NCBI RefSeq assembly: GCF_002245895.1
Contig: NZ_NPJZ01000001.1
Coordinates: 3,880,501-3,944,500 of the forward strand
DNA from: Rhodococcus sp. OK302
Lineage (GTDB): Bacteria; Actinomycetota; Actinomycetes; Mycobacteriales; Mycobacteriaceae
DNA length: 64,000 bases
Direction of reading: 5' to 3'
The position numbers were made by a program, and so were the translations under genes. Below the pieces are notes generated by a model. The model saw nothing but the letters and a program-made list of their open reading frames with translations. It had not been told where the DNA came from and ran no database searches. Shown here in pieces: positions 1-8,204 of this stretch; within the stretch, counting starts at the first letter, position 1, and the number at the start of each line of letters is the position of its first letter.

Positions 1-226
1 TCCGGGTCGCTGGGGTCGCTGGGATTTGGTTCGTAACTCCGACTTGACGCCGGGCTTTCCCACGACGTCGCGCGATTCGTTTCGTTGTGAAAATTAGTAA
101 GTACTAGTTGCCCGCACATGGCCGCTCGGGTCGGCCGTAGGGGCGCGAAGATGAAGATCATGGCGACCCGAGCGCTCCACATCAGGCCTCCGGAGTTCTC
201 CGGAATCGCCTAAGAGAAGAGGAAAC

Positions 227-778
227 ATGCGTAAGACTCTCATCGCCGCGGCGGCCATTGCCGCCACCGCCGGCTTGCTGATCCCGGGCGCCGTCGCGAA
301 TGCTGCTACTGACACCCAGGTTGTCGACTTCACCGTGACAGCGGCAGCAGGTGGCGGCCTCTCGGTGACCATCGGCGGACCGGTGAGCACCCTCGCGCTT
401 CAATCGCTCGGTACCACGGCGAAGGGTAGCCTGACCCTGTTCGGTATCGGAGACTCCCGCGGTGGCGCGACTGGTTGGAACGCTTCTCTCGCACTTGAAG
501 ACTTCGCCAATGTGTCGAATCCAGCCATGAAGATCCCGGCCACCAACGCGACCTATACGCCGAACAGCGTGCTCGGGCTGATCGGCGGAGGATCTGCTCC
601 CGTCGTGAGTACTCAGCTCAAGAACACCCCCACGGTTGTCATCACGCGCTCGAACCGTATTCCGGGAGCTTGGTTGGAAGCGGCGACGGTGCCGAATGTA
701 GATGCTCTGTCCGTCGAAATTCCGACGTCCGTCGCGCTGGGGCAGTACAAGGCCACGCTGACGCTGTCCGCGGTCTAG
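227..778 (+). CDS. Secreted WxL-like domain protein
   Basis: The 183-residue product has a classic Sec signal peptide (positive start MRK, Ala/Leu-rich core, likely cleavage after ANA near residue 26). The mature part carries a DSRG...GW arrangement at residues 76-84 and ends in a beta-strand-like tail (GQYKATLTLSAV). That order (D-x-R-G, then GW, then a C-terminal strand) resembles the WxL surface domain of Gram-positive bacteria, although the canonical W-x-L reads W-N-A here. A purine-rich ribosome site (AGAGGAAAC) lies just before the ATG. It is followed by a DUF916-type gene, the usual genomic partner of WxL proteins. Inferred role: non-covalent cell-surface protein. No enzymatic motif is seen; the family call is moderately sure. 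Confidence 0.6.
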   Translation: MRKTLIAAAAIAATAGLLIPGAVANAATDTQVVDFTVTAAAGGGLSVTIGGPVSTLALQSLGTTAKGSLTLFGIGDSRGGATGWNASLALEDFANVSNPAMKIPATNATYTPNSVLGLIGGGSAPVVSTQLKNTPTVVITRSNRIPGAWLEAATVPNVDALSVEIPTSVALGQYKATLTLSAV

Positions 779-833
779 TTTCAGGACTGTCTTACTTGCC
801 GTCGCAGTAATAGTCAGCGACGGTCAGAATCAA

Positions 834-867
834 CTGTTCGGGGCGCCGATCGTGGCGCCCCGAACAG
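834..867 (+). terminator. Strong GC-rich hairpin inside the WxL-like cassette
   Basis: A perfect 14-bp stem (arms 834-847 and 854-867, loop GATCGT) lies between the first secreted gene and the DUF916-type gene. A weaker 7-bp stem (799-805 with 817-823) precedes it. There is no T-run, so it may act as a partial terminator or an mRNA 3-prime stabiliser, which would favour the first gene over the next two. Confidence 0.6.
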
Positions 868-883
868 CTATGGAAGGTGATGT

Positions 884-1936
884 ATGCGTGCACTACTCGC
901 TCTGATAGCCGCCGCCGTGCTGATCGTCGGCGCTCCCGCCGTGGCGCTTGCTGACCCAGGTCAGGGCGACGGTAGCGGTACGTCATCGGGCTCGGTCACG
1001 ATTTCCCTTCTCGACGTGGCTACCAGTCTCAAAGACGACCCGCGCGCGAATATCTACATCACCGACAATGTGCCTCCTGGCAAGACGATCACGCATCAAG
1101 TTCGTGTCACCAACAACACCGGGGCGCCGACCACCCTGGACGTGTACGCCGGGTCTGCCAAGATCGTCGACAGTGCTTTCACTCCGGAGAATCGCGGCGT
1201 GGATACGGCGTTGACCTCCTGGATTGCCCTCGACAAGTCGGAACTGCAACTCGATGACGGTCAGTCCGAAGACGTCACGGTCACCATCGCTGTGCCCGCC
1301 GACGCTCCGGAGGTGGAACAGTTCGGCGTGATTTGGGCGTCTACCCAGCCGGCGTCCGCAACTGGTGATCAAGTCCAGGTTGTCTCCCGAGTCGGAGTCC
1401 GGGTTTACCTGTCTGTCGGTGAAGGGAACGGCCCGCCATCAGATTTTGCGATCGCCAGTCTCACCCCACAGCGTGATGCCGACGGCAACGCAACGGTGGT
1501 TGCGAACGTCGAAAACACCGGTGGGCGGGCAATCGATGTGTCCGGCACGCTGGACCTCACTGACGGGCCGGGTGGGCTCACGGCAAACACTGTGAGCGCG
1601 AAGACGACAACAATCGTGCCCGGTGACGGCGGCGAGGTTGTCTTTGCTTTGCCGAACAGTGCCTCGCTCCCTGCCGGGCCTTGGCAGGGAGTTGTGAAAC
1701 TCGAGAGCGGCTTCAACAAGCATGATTCATCAGTAAAAATTACGTTCCCGGACAAGGGGATTGGTGATTCCGTCAGCGAATCCAGCTCGATGTCGTGGGG
1801 CGCAATTATCGGCAGCGTCCTCGTTGTACTTGCAGTGATCCTCGCCGCCGCATACCTCTTGATCCGTCGCCGCCGCGCGGCGGCCGGAAACCAGTCTGAC
1901 CACAGCGACAGTTCGCCTGGGGCGGAGCTGCCGTGA
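884..1936 (+). CDS. DUF916-type (WxL-interacting) membrane-anchored surface protein
   Basis: The 350-residue product has a signal peptide ending near residue 23 (ALA-DP), an extracellular beta-rich part and a C-terminal membrane anchor at about residues 303-326 followed by RRRR and a short acidic cytoplasmic tail. The first half has the pattern of DUF916: vertebrate-like Ig strands with HQVRVTNNTG, then SWIALDKSEL and a VTVTIAVPADAP strand. In Firmicutes DUF916/DUF3324 proteins bind WxL proteins and peptidoglycan; here the flanking WxL-like genes support the same pairing. Its TGA overlaps the GTG of the next gene (GTGA), so the two are translationally coupled. The topology is clear; the partner role is inferred from context. 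Confidence 0.65.
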   Translation: MRALLALIAAAVLIVGAPAVALADPGQGDGSGTSSGSVTISLLDVATSLKDDPRANIYITDNVPPGKTITHQVRVTNNTGAPTTLDVYAGSAKIVDSAFTPENRGVDTALTSWIALDKSELQLDDGQSEDVTVTIAVPADAPEVEQFGVIWASTQPASATGDQVQVVSRVGVRVYLSVGEGNGPPSDFAIASLTPQRDADGNATVVANVENTGGRAIDVSGTLDLTDGPGGLTANTVSAKTTTIVPGDGGEVVFALPNSASLPAGPWQGVVKLESGFNKHDSSVKITFPDKGIGDSVSESSSMSWGAIIGSVLVVLAVILAAAYLLIRRRRAAAGNQSDHSDSSPGAELP

Positions 1937-2643
1937 AGCATTCCCACTCCGCACGCCGTTCCGTTTCATTTTTGGCCGGCCTCGCCGCCGCTGGGGCACT
2001 GGTACTTGCCAGTGCACCAGCGGTGGTGGCCGAGCCAACGCCGTCGACCAGCTCTGCGACGTCCACTCCGATCGAATCGGAGCCGGAAACTGCAACCCCC
2101 AGTACAACGTCGGCGACAACAACGCCGAAGGCCACACGCACTCGCGTGCCGACACCCGATTCCGATGAGCTCACCACAAGCGCCGACGAAGGCCCCACGA
2201 CCACTGTGTCGCCGACCACGAGCGCGACACCGGTCCAAGGCGTCGACAAGCACGAGGGCACTGGCGGACTCACAGTGTCGACGGGTCCGCTGGTGTTGAA
2301 TGCGGCACCGAAGCCGGGCGGCGTCGTGAGCGGACAGATGACGGTCCAGGTTGCGGACAACCGGCCCCTGTCCACGGGGTGGAATGTCGATGTCAAGACC
2401 ACGGACGCGTACGGCAGCGGTGGTGGCAGTTTCACGCCCGGCCCAGATTCCTATTATCGTGCGTCCGACACCGCATGCAGTTCCTCGAATGGAACCATGC
2501 CGTTGACAGCGCAGGCCGCGACCGTGGCGACGTCCACACAGAGTTGCCCCGATGCACGCTGGACATCCGAGGTGGGGGTCGCAGTTCCCGCCGATGTGGC
2601 ACCGGACAACTACTCCATGACCATCACGCACTCGGTGTACTGA
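1933..2643 (+). CDS. Secreted Ser/Thr-rich protein with C-terminal WxL-like domain
   Basis: 236 residues. A signal peptide (ending about residue 33, VVA-EP) is followed by a long Thr/Ser/Pro-rich low-complexity linker (about 35-105), probably cell-wall spanning, and then a WxL-like domain. Its ADNRPLSTGW segment (141-150) aligns with the DSRGGATGW segment of the product of the first gene in this cassette, and both end in a short terminal strand (here YSMTITHSVY). Two cysteines (CSSSN, SCPDA) could form a disulfide. The start is GTG, overlapping the upstream stop by four bases. No sortase signal is present. It ends 17 bases before the convergent SDR gene. Function unknown beyond a likely surface location. 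Confidence 0.6.
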   Translation: MKHSHSARRSVSFLAGLAAAGALVLASAPAVVAEPTPSTSSATSTPIESEPETATPSTTSATTTPKATRTRVPTPDSDELTTSADEGPTTTVSPTTSATPVQGVDKHEGTGGLTVSTGPLVLNAAPKPGGVVSGQMTVQVADNRPLSTGWNVDVKTTDAYGSGGGSFTPGPDSYYRASDTACSSSNGTMPLTAQAATVATSTQSCPDARWTSEVGVAVPADVAPDNYSMTITHSVY

Positions 2644-2660
2644 CCGGCGTTCCAGCGGTG

Positions 2661-3581
2661 TCAGGCGGTTCGCCAGAAATCGGGCCGTGTGCCGTCGACA
2701 TCGGTGAAACCGTATTCGACGCCTAGTTCGCCGGAACTGGCCGAGCGCTGGTTCCATCGAGCGCGTTCTGGATCTGCGGCGAGGGCTGCGACCGCTCGGC
2801 CCACAAACCGCGGGGATTCCGACCGCGCAAAATCTGGGGGAGCAGTGGGTCCTTCGCGCTCCGGATCGAGTGCCTTTCGCCAATCCGATTCTGTGACAAC
2901 GAAATTGTCGAGCATCATTTCCGACCTCAACCATCCGGGCGTGAGAGCTACTGCGGTGCAACCGAATGGCGCGAGTTCGTGACCCTGCGAGTACGCGAGT
3001 CGGTTCACCGACACTTTTGCCAAGTCGTAGAACACGGATATTCGATAGTTTGACGCGTTGTATTCGGTAGTGCCGTCGGTCATTTCGACCACCAGGCCGC
3101 CTGGTCGGTCGATCATCAGAGGCAAGAGATGGTGCGACGTGATGATGTGCGTGTCCAGGGCCAGGCGCAGGATCTGAAATCCTCGGTCCAGATCGTGCTC
3201 CCAGACGGGGGTGTTCCACTCTTCGGGGCCGCCCTTGAGTAGTTCAGCACCCCAGATGTCATTGACCAGAATGTCGATGTGGCCGAAGTCGGCGCGTAAT
3301 CGTTCCGCCAGGTGCGCCACCTGAGTGCTCTTGAGGTGGTCGACAGCAATCGGTATTCCGATGCCGCCCACCTCGTCGACCAGCGTCGCAGTCTCTTCGA
3401 TGGTTTCGCTACGTGGGTAGTCGGACTGAAGTATGCCCGTGGAACTACTCCGGCCGGTACAGATTACTGTTGCCCCGGCTTCCCCCAAGGCTGCGGCAAT
3501 TCCGCGCCCGGCGCCTCGGGTTGCTCCGGCTACAACTGCTACTCGCCCGCGCAGGGCATCTGCATTCGGTGTCCACGTCAT
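2661..3581 (-). CDS. SDR-family oxidoreductase
   Basis: NAD(P)-dependent short-chain dehydrogenase of about 306 residues. The Rossmann glycine motif GATRGAGRG sits at residues 19-27, NDIW is the equivalent of the NAG motif, and the catalytic YDLAK (YxxxK) lies near residue 185. A longer in-frame ORF reaches back to 3662, but the extension (MTRRRPIRFLEP...) is not family-like. The ATG at 3581 follows GAGAAGAATCGACC and gives a normal N-terminus. The C-terminal half has extra segments (WLRSEMMLDNF, around FVGRAVAALAADPER) seen in larger SDRs acting on bulky substrates. The substrate cannot be told. It is a stand-alone gene, convergent with the WxL-like cassette. Confidence 0.85.
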   Translation of the reverse strand: MTWTPNADALRGRVAVVAGATRGAGRGIAAALGEAGATVICTGRSSSTGILQSDYPRSETIEETATLVDEVGGIGIPIAVDHLKSTQVAHLAERLRADFGHIDILVNDIWGAELLKGGPEEWNTPVWEHDLDRGFQILRLALDTHIITSHHLLPLMIDRPGGLVVEMTDGTTEYNASNYRISVFYDLAKVSVNRLAYSQGHELAPFGCTAVALTPGWLRSEMMLDNFVVTESDWRKALDPEREGPTAPPDFARSESPRFVGRAVAALAADPERARWNQRSASSGELGVEYGFTDVDGTRPDFWRTA

Positions 3582-3839
3582 TGGTCGATTCTTCTCGCAG
3601 TAGCCGATTCGTTTCAAGGCCTCGTACGGTTCGAGGAACCGAATGGGCCGACGGCGCGTCAAAGTTTATGACTACTGAAAGAACGTGGACCGGGGGGAAC
3701 ATGAATCGTTGCGTGGGCAGAGTGCCCACTGGAGAAATGGTGTCTCGACGATGAGTTCGGTTGTGTCGCAGCGAAACTCGGGGAGACTCGCGGCATTACG
3801 ATCGGCTGAAATTTGCCGCGCCGCGGACGTTCCGCCGAT
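3582..3839. other. Intergenic stretch between SDR and pgl genes
   Basis: No ORF here has a credible ribosome site or coding composition. The open frames are short and Arg/Ser-rich. It should hold the promoter of the SDR gene (read leftward), but I cannot assign -10 and -35 boxes with confidence. Confidence 0.4.
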
Positions 3840-3867
3840 CTGGGAGTCGCCCGAGGACGACTCCCAG
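3840..3867 (-). terminator. Hairpin terminator of the pentose phosphate operon
   Basis: CTGGGAGTCG (3840-3849) and CGACTCCCAG (3858-3867) form a perfect 10-bp stem with an 8-base loop, 17 bases past the pgl stop codon on the minus strand. Confidence 0.65.
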
Positions 3868-3884
3868 TCGGTGTGAATCGAAGA

Positions 3885-4625
3885 TCAGGACAACTGTGAT
3901 GCAGCGTCCGAATCGAGGAACCAGCGAGTGGCAACCAAGCCGGTGGCACCGGCGCAGGGCCAGTCCACAGCTGCGGCGCCGCCGACAGCGGCTGCAACAG
4001 CCTCGGCTTTTGCAGCGCCCGAGACCAGCAGCCACACCTCTTTTGCGCGCTGGAGCGCAGGCAACGTCAGGGTGATGCGAACCGGCGGGGGCTTGGGGGA
4101 GTCCGTGACCGCGACAACAAATCGAGATTCTTCGCGAACGGCGTCGGTATCGGGGAACAGTGAGTTGATGTGCCCTTCACCGCCCATCCCGAGGAGGTGG
4201 ACATCGAACGTCGGAACCTGATTTCCGTGTGCCTGCGCGCCCAGCAATTGCTCGTATGCCGTTGCTGCGCCCTGCGGATCGCCCTCGTAGATTCCGTCTG
4301 ATGCTGCCATCGGATGCACACGTTCCGGATCGACCGGAACGTGATCGAGGAGTGCTTCCCGCGCCTGAACTTCATTACGTTCGGGATCGCCGGCGGGAAG
4401 GAAACGCTCGTCGCCCCAGTACAGGTCGATCTGCGCCCAGTCGATGTCGCCGGGCGCTTTGCGCAACTTCTCGAGCAATGCGATGCCGGTGCCGCCGCCG
4501 GTCAGGACGATAGAAGCGAAGCCTCGAGCCTTCTGGGCGTCGACGATCGTTGCCACCAGGCGTTCTGCGGCAGCATCGACGAGCTGTCCTGCGTCCGAAA
4601 ACTTCTCTACGACAACATCACTCAT
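3885..4625 (-). CDS. pgl: 6-phosphogluconolactonase
   Basis: Hydrolyses 6-phosphogluconolactone to 6-phosphogluconate, second step of the oxidative pentose phosphate pathway, in the cytosol. The 246-residue product has the family landmarks: VLTGGGTG (phosphate-binding loop), [12 protein letters not shown] with a following AxAYEQLL, and [16 protein letters not shown] longer frame reaches 4742, but [12 protein letters not shown] at 4625 is the typical start and overlaps the end of opcA (ATGAGTGA, 8 bases), indicating translational coupling. It is the last gene of tkt-tal-zwf-opcA-pgl, the standard order in actinobacteria, so the assignment is secure. Confidence 0.95.
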   Translation of the reverse strand: MSDVVVEKFSDAGQLVDAAAERLVATIVDAQKARGFASIVLTGGGTGIALLEKLRKAPGDIDWAQIDLYWGDERFLPAGDPERNEVQAREALLDHVPVDPERVHPMAASDGIYEGDPQGAATAYEQLLGAQAHGNQVPTFDVHLLGMGGEGHINSLFPDTDAVREESRFVVAVTDSPKPPPVRITLTLPALQRAKEVWLLVSGAAKAEAVAAAVGGAAAVDWPCAGATGLVATRWFLDSDAASQLS

Positions 4626-5526
4626 AGGTAACCTTCTCCAAACCGGCCAAGGCCTCTTCGTAGATTTCGTCGGGATCGAGTCGGCGCAATTCCTCAGCCA
4701 GGCAGTCGCGGGTTTCGCGGCGACCCAACGAGACAAGCGCATCCGGCTGCCCCGTCCGGATCAGGGTTGCCGTGGTGCCTTCCTGCGGCCTGCTGATGGA
4801 GATGCTGCGCGTTTCGAGCTTCATCTCGACACACAGTTCGCCCGTGCGGCGGTACACCGGACCGTCGATCTTGGCAGCCAACCAGCCGGCCAAGATATCC
4901 AGTGCCGGTTCGGTTTTCAGGCCGGAGACCACTGCCGAGACGATCTTCTCGTGCGGCGGCTGATCGAGCGCCGACGCCAGAAGTGCACGCCAGTACGTCA
5001 CGCGACTCCACGCCAGGTCGGTATCACCCGCGGTGTACGACGCGAGTCGAGCCTTGATGGTGGCGGTGGGATCGGGTGCGCCGGTGGCGTCGGTGATACG
5101 ACGGATCGCAAGCTTGCCCACCGGATCCTTGGCCGGAATCTCGGGAGCCTCGAGCGGCCACCACGCGACGACCGGTGTGTCGGGGAGCAGGAACGGGATG
5201 ACAACGCTGCTCTCGTGATCCGCGAGGGGACCGTAGAGACGCAACACCACTACTTCCGACGCACCGGCGTCGCCGCCGACTCGAATCTGTGCGTCGAGGC
5301 GAGGTTCACTCTGCTCGTCTCCGCGCAGAAGCACGATGACGCGGCACGGGTGCTCGCGGCTTGCTTCGTTTGCGGCTTCGATTGCGGCTTCGGCGTTGCC
5401 GGTGTCGCGGGTGCAGACGACAAGCGTTAACACGCGACCCAACGTGACGGCGCCGCCGGTCTTACGCAGCTCGACCAGTTTCTTGCTGACCTGAACCGTT
5501 GTGGTGGACGGCAAATCGAGAATCAC
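4618..5526 (-). CDS. opcA: OpcA, glucose-6-phosphate dehydrogenase assembly protein
   Basis: Actinobacterial/cyanobacterial OpcA is needed for assembly or redox activation of Zwf. The 302-residue product starts (V)[16 protein letters not shown] and has the conserved segments [20 protein letters not shown] and [18 protein letters not shown]. Starts are ambiguous: ATG 5541 would give [12 protein letters not shown], but GTG 5526 overlaps the zwf stop by one base (TAGTG) and gives the usual OpcA N-terminus, so I prefer GTG. It lies between zwf and pgl, overlapping both, which implies co-translation with its partner enzyme. Confidence 0.93.
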   Translation of the reverse strand: MILDLPSTTTVQVSKKLVELRKTGGAVTLGRVLTLVVCTRDTGNAEAAIEAANEASREHPCRVIVLLRGDEQSEPRLDAQIRVGGDAGASEVVVLRLYGPLADHESSVVIPFLLPDTPVVAWWPLEAPEIPAKDPVGKLAIRRITDATGAPDPTATIKARLASYTAGDTDLAWSRVTYWRALLASALDQPPHEKIVSAVVSGLKTEPALDILAGWLAAKIDGPVYRRTGELCVEMKLETRSISISRPQEGTTATLIRTGQPDALVSLGRRETRDCLAEELRRLDPDEIYEEALAGLEKVTYE

Positions 5527-7070
5527 TAGGGTCGTCTCCATTCGCGTCCGGTGCGGTTCATCATCTCGTCGGCTGAGGGTGGTCCCCACGTGCCGGCCTC
5601 GTAGGGTTCCGGCTTGCCGCCGGCTGCCCAGTGTTCGAGGACGGGATCGAGGATCTCCCAAGACAATTCGACTTCGGCGTTCACCGGGAACAGTGACGGC
5701 TCACCGAGCAGAACATCGAGGATGAGACGCTCGTACGCCTCCGGCGACGACTCGGTGAAGGCCTGACCGTACGAGAAGTCCATGTTGACGTCACGGACTT
5801 CCATGCTCGATCCCGGAACCTTGGAACCGAACCGCATGGTGACGCCCTCGTCAGGCTGCACACGGATGACCAGTGCGTTCTGACCGAGGTCCTCGGTCAT
5901 GGTCTTGTCGAACGGAAGGTGCGGCGCACGCTTGAACACGACCGCGATCTCCGTGACACGACGACCCAACCGCTTGCCGGTGCGCAGGTAGAACGGAACA
6001 CCGGCCCAACGGCGCGTATCCACTTCGAGGGTAATGGCCGCAAACGTCTCCGTAGTGGAATCGGCTGCGAATCCGTCCTCCTCGAGGAGTCCGATGACGG
6101 GCAGACCTCCCTGCCAGCCGCCCGCGTACTGACCGCGGGCCGTGGTCTCGTCGAGTGGCTCGGCGAGACGGGTGGCTGAGAGGACCTTGATCTTCTCGGC
6201 CTGAAGGTTGAGCGGCTCGAAACTGATCGGCTCTTCCATTGCAGTGAACGCCAACAGCTGAAGCAGGTGGTTCTGGATGACGTCGCGAGCAGCGCCGATG
6301 CCGTCGTAGTAACCCGCGCGGCCACCGAGACCGATGTCCTCGGCCATGGTGATCTGCACGTGGTCGACGTAGTGCGCGTTCCAGATCGGATCGAACAACT
6401 GGTTAGCGAAACGCAGAGCCAGGATGTTCTGAACCGTTTCCTTGCCGAGGTAGTGGTCGATACGGAAGACCGTGTCCTCGGGGAACACCTTGTTGACGAC
6501 CGCGTTCAGCTCACGAGCACTTTCGAGATCGTGACCGAACGGTTTCTCGATGACGACGCGTCGCCACTGACCCTCCTCGGCTTGGGCGAGCCCGGATGCC
6601 GACAACTGCTCGAGAACCTGAGGGAAGTCGTCCGGCGGAATCGCCAGGTAGAAACCGTGATTGCCGCCGATGCCACGCTCGGTATCGAGCGTCGCCAACG
6701 TGTTGGCCAGGTTCGTGAAACCTTCGGCGTCGTCGAAGTTGCCCTTGACGAAACGGATGCCGTCGGCCAGACGCTCCCACACGCTTTGACGGAACTTGGT
6801 GCGTGCACCGTCCTTGACTGCGTCCAGGACTACCTGGGCGAAGTCTTCGTCAGTCCAGTCACGCCGGGCGAACCCGACCAGAGCGAATCCGGGCGGCAGC
6901 AGTCCTCTGTTGGCAAGGTCGTAGATTGCCGGCATGAGCTTGCGTCTGGCCAAGTCGCCGGTGACCCCGAAAATCACCAGGGCGCAAGGCCCGGCGATAT
7001 GCGGAAGACGTTTGTCCGTACTGTCCCTGAGGGGATTGACCCAATCTGCTGCCGCCGCGGAATCGCTCAC
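5526..7070 (-). CDS. zwf: Glucose-6-phosphate 1-dehydrogenase
   Basis: Oxidises glucose 6-phosphate to 6-phosphogluconolactone with NADP+, supplying NADPH. The 514-residue length is normal. The nucleotide-binding loop GVTGDLARRK is at 35-44, EKPFGHDL marks the conserved Glu-Lys-Pro, and RIDHYLGKE near residue 200 carries the catalytic His and substrate-binding Lys. GTG start, four bases after the tal stop codon. It is followed at a one-base overlap by opcA, its assembly factor. The neighbouring genes leave no doubt about its role. Confidence 0.97.
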   Translation of the reverse strand: MSDSAAAADWVNPLRDSTDKRLPHIAGPCALVIFGVTGDLARRKLMPAIYDLANRGLLPPGFALVGFARRDWTDEDFAQVVLDAVKDGARTKFRQSVWERLADGIRFVKGNFDDAEGFTNLANTLATLDTERGIGGNHGFYLAIPPDDFPQVLEQLSASGLAQAEEGQWRRVVIEKPFGHDLESARELNAVVNKVFPEDTVFRIDHYLGKETVQNILALRFANQLFDPIWNAHYVDHVQITMAEDIGLGGRAGYYDGIGAARDVIQNHLLQLLAFTAMEEPISFEPLNLQAEKIKVLSATRLAEPLDETTARGQYAGGWQGGLPVIGLLEEDGFAADSTTETFAAITLEVDTRRWAGVPFYLRTGKRLGRRVTEIAVVFKRAPHLPFDKTMTEDLGQNALVIRVQPDEGVTMRFGSKVPGSSMEVRDVNMDFSYGQAFTESSPEAYERLILDVLLGEPSLFPVNAEVELSWEILDPVLEHWAAGGKPEPYEAGTWGPPSADEMMNRTGREWRRP

Positions 7071-7074
7071 CGGC

Positions 7075-8199
7075 TCAGCTCTTCTGGGTTGCTACGCGGA
7101 GCTGCTCGGCCGTGGCCTCGAGCAGTTCGTTCCAGGAAACCTCGAACTTGTCGACGCCCTCGGTCTCGAGAACGTTGAACACGTCCGTGAGATCGATGCC
7201 GACGGCTACAAGCTGATCGAAGATCGCCTGAGAAGCTGCAGCCGTGCCGGAGATGGTGTCGCCCGTGACGTCGCCGTGGTCGGCGAGCGCGTCGAGCGTC
7301 TTTTCCGGCATGGTGTTGACCGTGTTGGGTGCAACCAGTTCCGTGACGTAGAGCGTGTCCGGGTAGGCGGTGTTCTTGACGCCGGTGGACGCCCACAGGG
7401 GACGCTGCGCCTTGGCACCGTCAGCGAGGAGAGCCTGGAATCGCGGCGCGACCTCGAAAACCTGCTGGTACGCGTTGTACGCCAGACGGGCGTTGGCCAG
7501 AGCAGCCTTGCCGCGAAGCTCGAGAGCGTCCGGCGTGCCGATGGCGTTCAGGCGGTTGTCGATCTCGGAATCCACGCGGGAGACGAAGAACGACGCGACG
7601 GACTCGATGGACGAGATGTCGCGGCCGGCAGCCTTGGCCGTCTCCAGACCGTCGAGGTACGCGCCCATGACGGCTTCGTAACGCTCGACCGAGAAGATCA
7701 AGGTGACGTTGACGCTGATGCCCTCACCGATCACCTTGGCGATGGCGGGAATGCCGGCCAGCGTCGCGGGGATCTTGATGAGAACGTTCGGGCGATCCAC
7801 GATCTTGTGCAGTTCGATTGCCTGCGCGACAGTGGCATCGGTGTCGTGTGCCAGACGAGGATCGACCTCGATGGACACACGACCGTCGACACCATTGGAG
7901 GCCTCGAACTGCGGTGCCAGGATGTCGCACGCTGCGCGGACGTCGTCGGTGGTGACTGCCGTAATCGTGGCGTCGACATCGGCGCCGCTCTGGGCGAGTT
8001 CACGAACCTGCGCGTCGTAATCCGAGCCCTTGGAGAGAGCAGCCTGGAAGATCGACGGGTTGGTCGTGACGCCAACGATCGACTTGGTGTCGATGAGGTT
8101 CTGCAGGTTTCCGGACTGGATGCGATCTCGCGAAAGATCATCCAGCCAGATGGAAACGCCTGCAGCGGAGAGCTTTTCGGTGTTCACATTCTGTGTCAT
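7075..8199 (-). CDS. tal: Transaldolase
   Basis: Transfers a dihydroxyacetone unit between sedoheptulose 7-phosphate and glyceraldehyde 3-phosphate. About 374 residues, matching the longer actinobacterial (TalB-like, subfamily with [12 protein letters not shown]) form. The Schiff-base lysine is in [10 protein letters not shown] around residue 140, and TTNPSIFQ and ASTGVKN are also present. Two ATGs are possible: 8208 forms an ATGA overlap with tkt, but its purine tract (GAAGGG) abuts it directly. ATG 8199 has GAAGGG at a normal spacing of about nine bases and gives [10 protein letters not shown], so it is preferred. Confidence 0.96.
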   Translation of the reverse strand: MTQNVNTEKLSAAGVSIWLDDLSRDRIQSGNLQNLIDTKSIVGVTTNPSIFQAALSKGSDYDAQVRELAQSGADVDATITAVTTDDVRAACDILAPQFEASNGVDGRVSIEVDPRLAHDTDATVAQAIELHKIVDRPNVLIKIPATLAGIPAIAKVIGEGISVNVTLIFSVERYEAVMGAYLDGLETAKAAGRDISSIESVASFFVSRVDSEIDNRLNAIGTPDALELRGKAALANARLAYNAYQQVFEVAPRFQALLADGAKAQRPLWASTGVKNTAYPDTLYVTELVAPNTVNTMPEKTLDALADHGDVTGDTISGTAAASQAIFDQLVAVGIDLTDVFNVLETEGVDKFEVSWNELLEATAEQLRVATQKS

Positions 8200-8204
8200 C
8201 GAGA

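Noticed and set aside
189-204. Palindrome TCCGGAG-TT-CTCCGGA before the first gene
   Set aside because: Too short a spacer for a hairpin loop and only a few bases before the ribosome site; no regulator can be proposed.
1966-3219. A 417-codon minus-strand frame over the WxL-like gene and SDR
   Set aside because: Overlaps two well-supported genes and is extremely Arg-rich.
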